A program made the position numbers and the translations under genes. A stretch of 14,560 nt of DNA, taken from SCSIO-59966 sp046566185 (GTDB taxonomy: Bacteria > Actinomycetota > Actinomycetes > Actinomycetales > SCSIO-59966). Positions 12,888-14,560 of the stretch are shown here, piece by piece (position 1 is the stretch's first letter; every line of letters starts with the position of its first letter). Location of the stretch: assembly GCA_046566185.1 (NCBI GenBank), contig JBKHXE010000110.1:1-14560 (forward strand), read 5' to 3'. Below the pieces are notes generated by a model. That model was not told the origin of the DNA and did no database searches. It worked only from the letters and a program-made list of their open reading frames with translations.

Positions 12888-13148
12888 TCAGAGGCCGGCG
12901 GCCTGCTTGGCCATCGCCGACTTGCGGTTGGCGGCCTGGTTCTTGTGGATCACGCCCTTGCTGACCGCCTTGTCGAGCTTGCGGGAAGCGTCGCGCAGGG
13001 CGGTGGTCGCGGTGTCCTTGTCGCCCGTCTGCGCCGCCTCGCGGAAGCGACGCACCAGCGTCTTCAGCTCCGACTTGACGGCCTTGTTGCGCAGACGACG
13101 ACGCTCGTTCGTGCGGTTGCGCTTGATCTGGGACTTGATGTTCGCCAC
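12888..13148 (-). CDS. rpsT: 30S ribosomal protein S20
   Basis: Ribosomal protein S20 (bS20), a 16S rRNA-binding protein of the small subunit. 86 residues, all family features present: MANIKSQIKRNRTNERRRLRNKAVKSELKT at the N-terminus and the basic helices ending VSKGVIHKNQAANRKSAMAKQ. The start codon is GTG (13148-13146 on the minus strand), with AAGG in its leader 8 nt upstream as ribosome-binding site. It converges with holA and is probably monocistronic, as in many bacteria where rpsT stands alone. A leader of roughly 135 nt precedes it. Confidence 0.98.
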   Translation of the reverse strand: MANIKSQIKRNRTNERRRLRNKAVKSELKTLVRRFREAAQTGDKDTATTALRDASRKLDKAVSKGVIHKNQAANRKSAMAKQAAGL

Positions 13149-13284
13149 GGAAAGCCTTCTGTGCGTTCGGACAGGTCGGTGAGGGCGGTGCTCCGTTCGG
13201 AGCCGCGCGGACCTGACTGTCGGTGGTGGGGATCACCGGTGGCGGTCCGTACGGCGTGCGCGCACGACCTAGGCGCACACGCGA
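13149..13284 (-). promoter_or_regulatory. long structured 5' leader of rpsT
   Basis: If transcription starts from the TAGCCT box, about 135 nt precede the rpsT start. The leader contains a perfect stem, GCTCC/GGAGC around GAAC (13190-13203), set inside flanking arms CAGGT and ACCTG, plus a 12-nt palindrome (CGTGCGCGCACG, 13255-13266). The element CCGAACG occurs twice, 30 nt apart. Ribosomal protein mRNAs often carry such leaders for self-repression, and S20 is known to repress its own translation in E. coli, so an S20-binding leader is a reasonable guess, not shown. Confidence 0.4.
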
Positions 13285-13290
13285 TCACTC

Positions 13291-13320
13291 AGGCTACCAG
13301 CGGCTGCCGCGTTCCCCGAA
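13291..13320 (-). promoter_or_regulatory. candidate promoter of rpsT
   Basis: Read on the minus strand: TTCGGG (13320-13315), 18 nt, then TAGCCT (13296-13291), which fits TANNNT. It lies just past the 3' end of the PemK-like gene, whose stop is at 13322. The same hexamers and spacing are seen before tRNA-Ala, as expected for a strong housekeeping promoter. Confidence 0.5.
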
Positions 13321-13321
13321 A

Positions 13322-13876
13322 TCACCAGCCGTGCAGCCGGCGCAGCTCTGTGGCCACGGTGTTGAAGGTCGTTCGGTCGAGCCGGCCTCCCTCGCGGCGG
13401 ACGGCGTCCGGCGCCAGCCGCAGCAGGCGGTCGAGCCGCACCTCGCTGGGTCGGCCGCGCGCGTCCCAGGCCCCGGTCCCCACGTCCAGCCAGCGGCGCC
13501 CGAAGCGCGCCTCGTCCGCGGCGTCCTTCGTGTTGTCCTGGCTCGTCATCAGCAGCGCGACCAGGTGGGGTCCGTCCCGGCCGACGACGAGGACCGGACG
13601 GTCCTTGCCACGGGCGTGGTCCTCCTCGAACGGCACCCACGCCCAGACGACCTCACCGGGGTCGGCGTCTCCGTCGGGGGAGGGCACGTACTCGAGGCGC
13701 ACGGGCCCGGTGTGGTCGCCGGGGTACGGACGCCGGTCCGCCGACGGGGACGACGGACGCGGCGACGGCGGGGTGCGGCGCCGGCCGGGCCGAGTGCGCC
13801 GCCGCAGCTCGCGCTCGCCTGCCCGAGTGGCGGCGTCCAGCAGCCCACGGCCGATCCGTCGCCACATCGAGCTCAC
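13322..13876 (-). CDS. solitary PemK/MazF-like protein
   Basis: 184 residues from GTG 13876 (181 from ATG 13867). An N-terminal basic, Pro/Arg-rich region (1-50) is followed by a PemK/MazF-type core: VVWAWVPFEEDHARGKDRPVLVV (76-98) corresponds to the 'GdivWv.f.p..g...k.RPvlVv' strand pair of MazF toxins, and HLVALLMTSQD follows as the next strand; the core ends around LRLAPDAVRREGGRLD. MazF relatives cut mRNA, but here there is no antitoxin gene on either side and the sequence is longer than a toxin, so toxin activity is unproven. The same small protein is found beside rpsT and lepA in many actinomycetes. ORFs extending upstream of 13876 run into lepA and are rejected. Confidence 0.82.
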   Translation of the reverse strand: MSSMWRRIGRGLLDAATRAGERELRRRTRPGRRRTPPSPRPSSPSADRRPYPGDHTGPVRLEYVPSPDGDADPGEVVWAWVPFEEDHARGKDRPVLVVGRDGPHLVALLMTSQDNTKDAADEARFGRRWLDVGTGAWDARGRPSEVRLDRLLRLAPDAVRREGGRLDRTTFNTVATELRRLHGW

Positions 13877-13884
13877 GACGCCCG

Positions 13885-13890
13885 ACCCTA
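13885..13890 (-). promoter_or_regulatory. -10 box TAGGGT of the PemK-like gene
   Basis: On the minus strand TAGGGT (TANNNT) ends 8 nt before GTG 13876, so the message would be leaderless or nearly so. This supports GTG 13876 or the ATG 9 nt later as the true start. No clear -35 element. Confidence 0.45.
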
Positions 13891-14079
13891 GAGGTCCCTG
13901 GTCGACCCAGCCGATCAGGGCCGGGGCCGGGACGTCGTCCGGTGGGGCGGCGAGCACCGGGCCTCGCGTCGGTGGATGCCCGGGCCCACGCCGCGGCGTC
14001 CAGGCGGGTGCATGCGTCCGATCCCACCCACGGGGAGGCGGTACGGCGTGCGGACTGCCGCTCGCGCGCCGCCGCCCGT

Positions 14080-14097
14080 GGGACCATGGAGGGTCCC
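14080..14097. repeat. small inverted repeat in the divergent spacer before lepA
   Basis: GGGACC (14080-14085) and GGTCCC (14092-14097) pair around ATGGAG. It lies 26 nt before the likely lepA start, within the 247-nt divergent spacer 13877-14123. The rest of that spacer has no gene that I can support: its open frames in both directions are Arg/Pro-rich shadows, and no convincing lepA promoter was found. Confidence 0.3.
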
Positions 14098-14123
14098 CCG
14101 AGAGATCAGTGAGGTGCCCCCGA

Positions 14124-14560
14124 GTGTCCCCGATGGCCACCCCCGCCACGAGGCGCACGATCGAGCCCGCCGCCACGGCGCCGGAGCTGATCCGAAACTT
14201 CTGCATCATCGCCCACATCGACCACGGCAAGTCGACGCTCGCTGACCGGATGCTGCAGATCACCGGCGTCGTCGACGCCCGGGCGATGCGGGAGCAGTAC
14301 CTCGACCGGATGGACATCGAGCGCGAGCGCGGCATCACCATCAAGAGCCAGGCCGTGCGGATGCCGTGGGAGCACCAGGGTCGCGCCCACGCCCTCAACA
14401 TGATCGACACGCCGGGCCACGTCGACTTCACCTACGAGGTCAGCCGGTCGCTCGCGGCCTGCGAGGGCGCCGTCCTGCTGGTGGACGCCGCGCAGGGCAT
14501 CGAGGCGCAGACCCTCGCCAACCTCTACCTGGCGATGGAGAACGAGCTCGAGATCATCCC
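14124..14560 (+). CDS. lepA: elongation factor 4 (LepA), 5' part only
   Basis: LepA/EF-4 is a ribosome-associated translational GTPase linked to back-translocation and to 30S assembly. About 145 residues are present before the window ends. GTPase motifs: G1 AHIDHGKS (30-37), G2 RERGITIKSQ (67-76), G3 DTPGHVDF (95-102); the sequence ends before the G4 NKxD. VVDARAMREQYLDRMDIERERGIT is the typical EF-4 switch I. The start GTG 14124 has GAGG 9 nt upstream (14111-14114); ATG 14133 is an in-frame alternative, too far from that ribosome-binding site. It diverges from the PemK-like gene. An N-terminal extension of about 20 residues precedes RNFCIIAH, as in other actinobacterial LepA. Confidence 0.97.
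   Translation, partial: MSPMATPATRRTIEPAATAPELIRNFCIIAHIDHGKSTLADRMLQITGVVDARAMREQYLDRMDIERERGITIKSQAVRMPWEHQGRAHALNMIDTPGHVDFTYEVSRSLAACEGAVLLVDAAQGIEAQTLANLYLAMENELEII

Noticed and set aside
13322..13876. Complete toxin-antitoxin module
   Set aside because: Only the PemK-like part is present; neither side offers a short antitoxin ORF.
13249..14052. 12-nt direct repeat GTACGGCGTGCG at 13249-13260 and 14041-14052 flanking the PemK-like gene
   Set aside because: Repeats of this length are expected by chance in a GC-rich window of this size; no target-site duplication or transposase suggests mobility.
13976..14245. Plus-strand open frame before and overlapping lepA
   Set aside because: Arg/Pro-rich, runs out of frame into lepA, with no ribosome-binding site.

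Overview
The window is an ordinary housekeeping stretch of a very GC-rich bacterial chromosome, almost certainly from an actinomycete (Actinomycetota). The base composition, frequent GTG starts, 4-nt stop/start overlaps, GC-rich hairpin terminators without a T-run and start codons placed 6-8 nt after TANNNT-like boxes all fit. So does the gene order, in which rsfS, a histidine phosphatase, degV, comEA, comEC, holA, rpsT and lepA lie close together, much as in mycobacteria and streptomycetes. I cannot name the genus. No mobile element, CRISPR array or phage gene was found.

Layout. Positions 38-2451 (+) hold a membrane-anchored LytR_C protein with a degenerate LCP-like domain, the ribosome silencing factor RsfS, and a phosphoglycerate-mutase-type histidine phosphatase whose start overlaps the rsfS stop. 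A tRNA-Ala(GGC) with its own likely promoter, leader hairpin and terminator occupies about 2472-2662. Two further perfect inverted repeats at 2677-2715 precede a membrane protein with a GGDEF-like domain that has lost its active-site signature (2763-3617). A UbiA-family membrane prenyltransferase follows (3661-4470), apparently with a leaderless promoter.

The 169-nt gap before leuS holds what looks like a complete leucine attenuator. A TANNNT box is followed by an 11-codon ORF with three consecutive Leu codons, then by a 9-bp hairpin and a textbook terminator with a T6 tail, and only then by the leuS ribosome-binding site and start. LeuRS (4640-7504) is followed after 4 nt by a DegV fatty-acid-binding protein, then by the DNA-uptake pair comEA-comEC and by holA (DNA polymerase III delta). 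The comEC frame has no stop at its usual end and runs about 450 nt into holA; no forward frame has a stop there before 12016.

On the minus strand, rpsT (ribosomal protein S20) converges on holA across a strong shared hairpin and seems to have a leader of about 135 nt. A solitary PemK/MazF-like protein lies upstream of it (13322-13876, minus). A divergent spacer leads to the start of lepA (EF-4), which is cut by the window end.

Functional theme: translation (rsfS, tRNA-Ala, leuS, rpsT, lepA), replication (holA), DNA uptake (comEA/comEC) and lipid or envelope functions (LytR_C, UbiA, DegV). The most interesting items are the leuS leader-peptide attenuator, the comEC/holA overlap, the two degenerate enzymes (LCP and GGDEF), the tandem palindromes and the antitoxin-less PemK-like gene.
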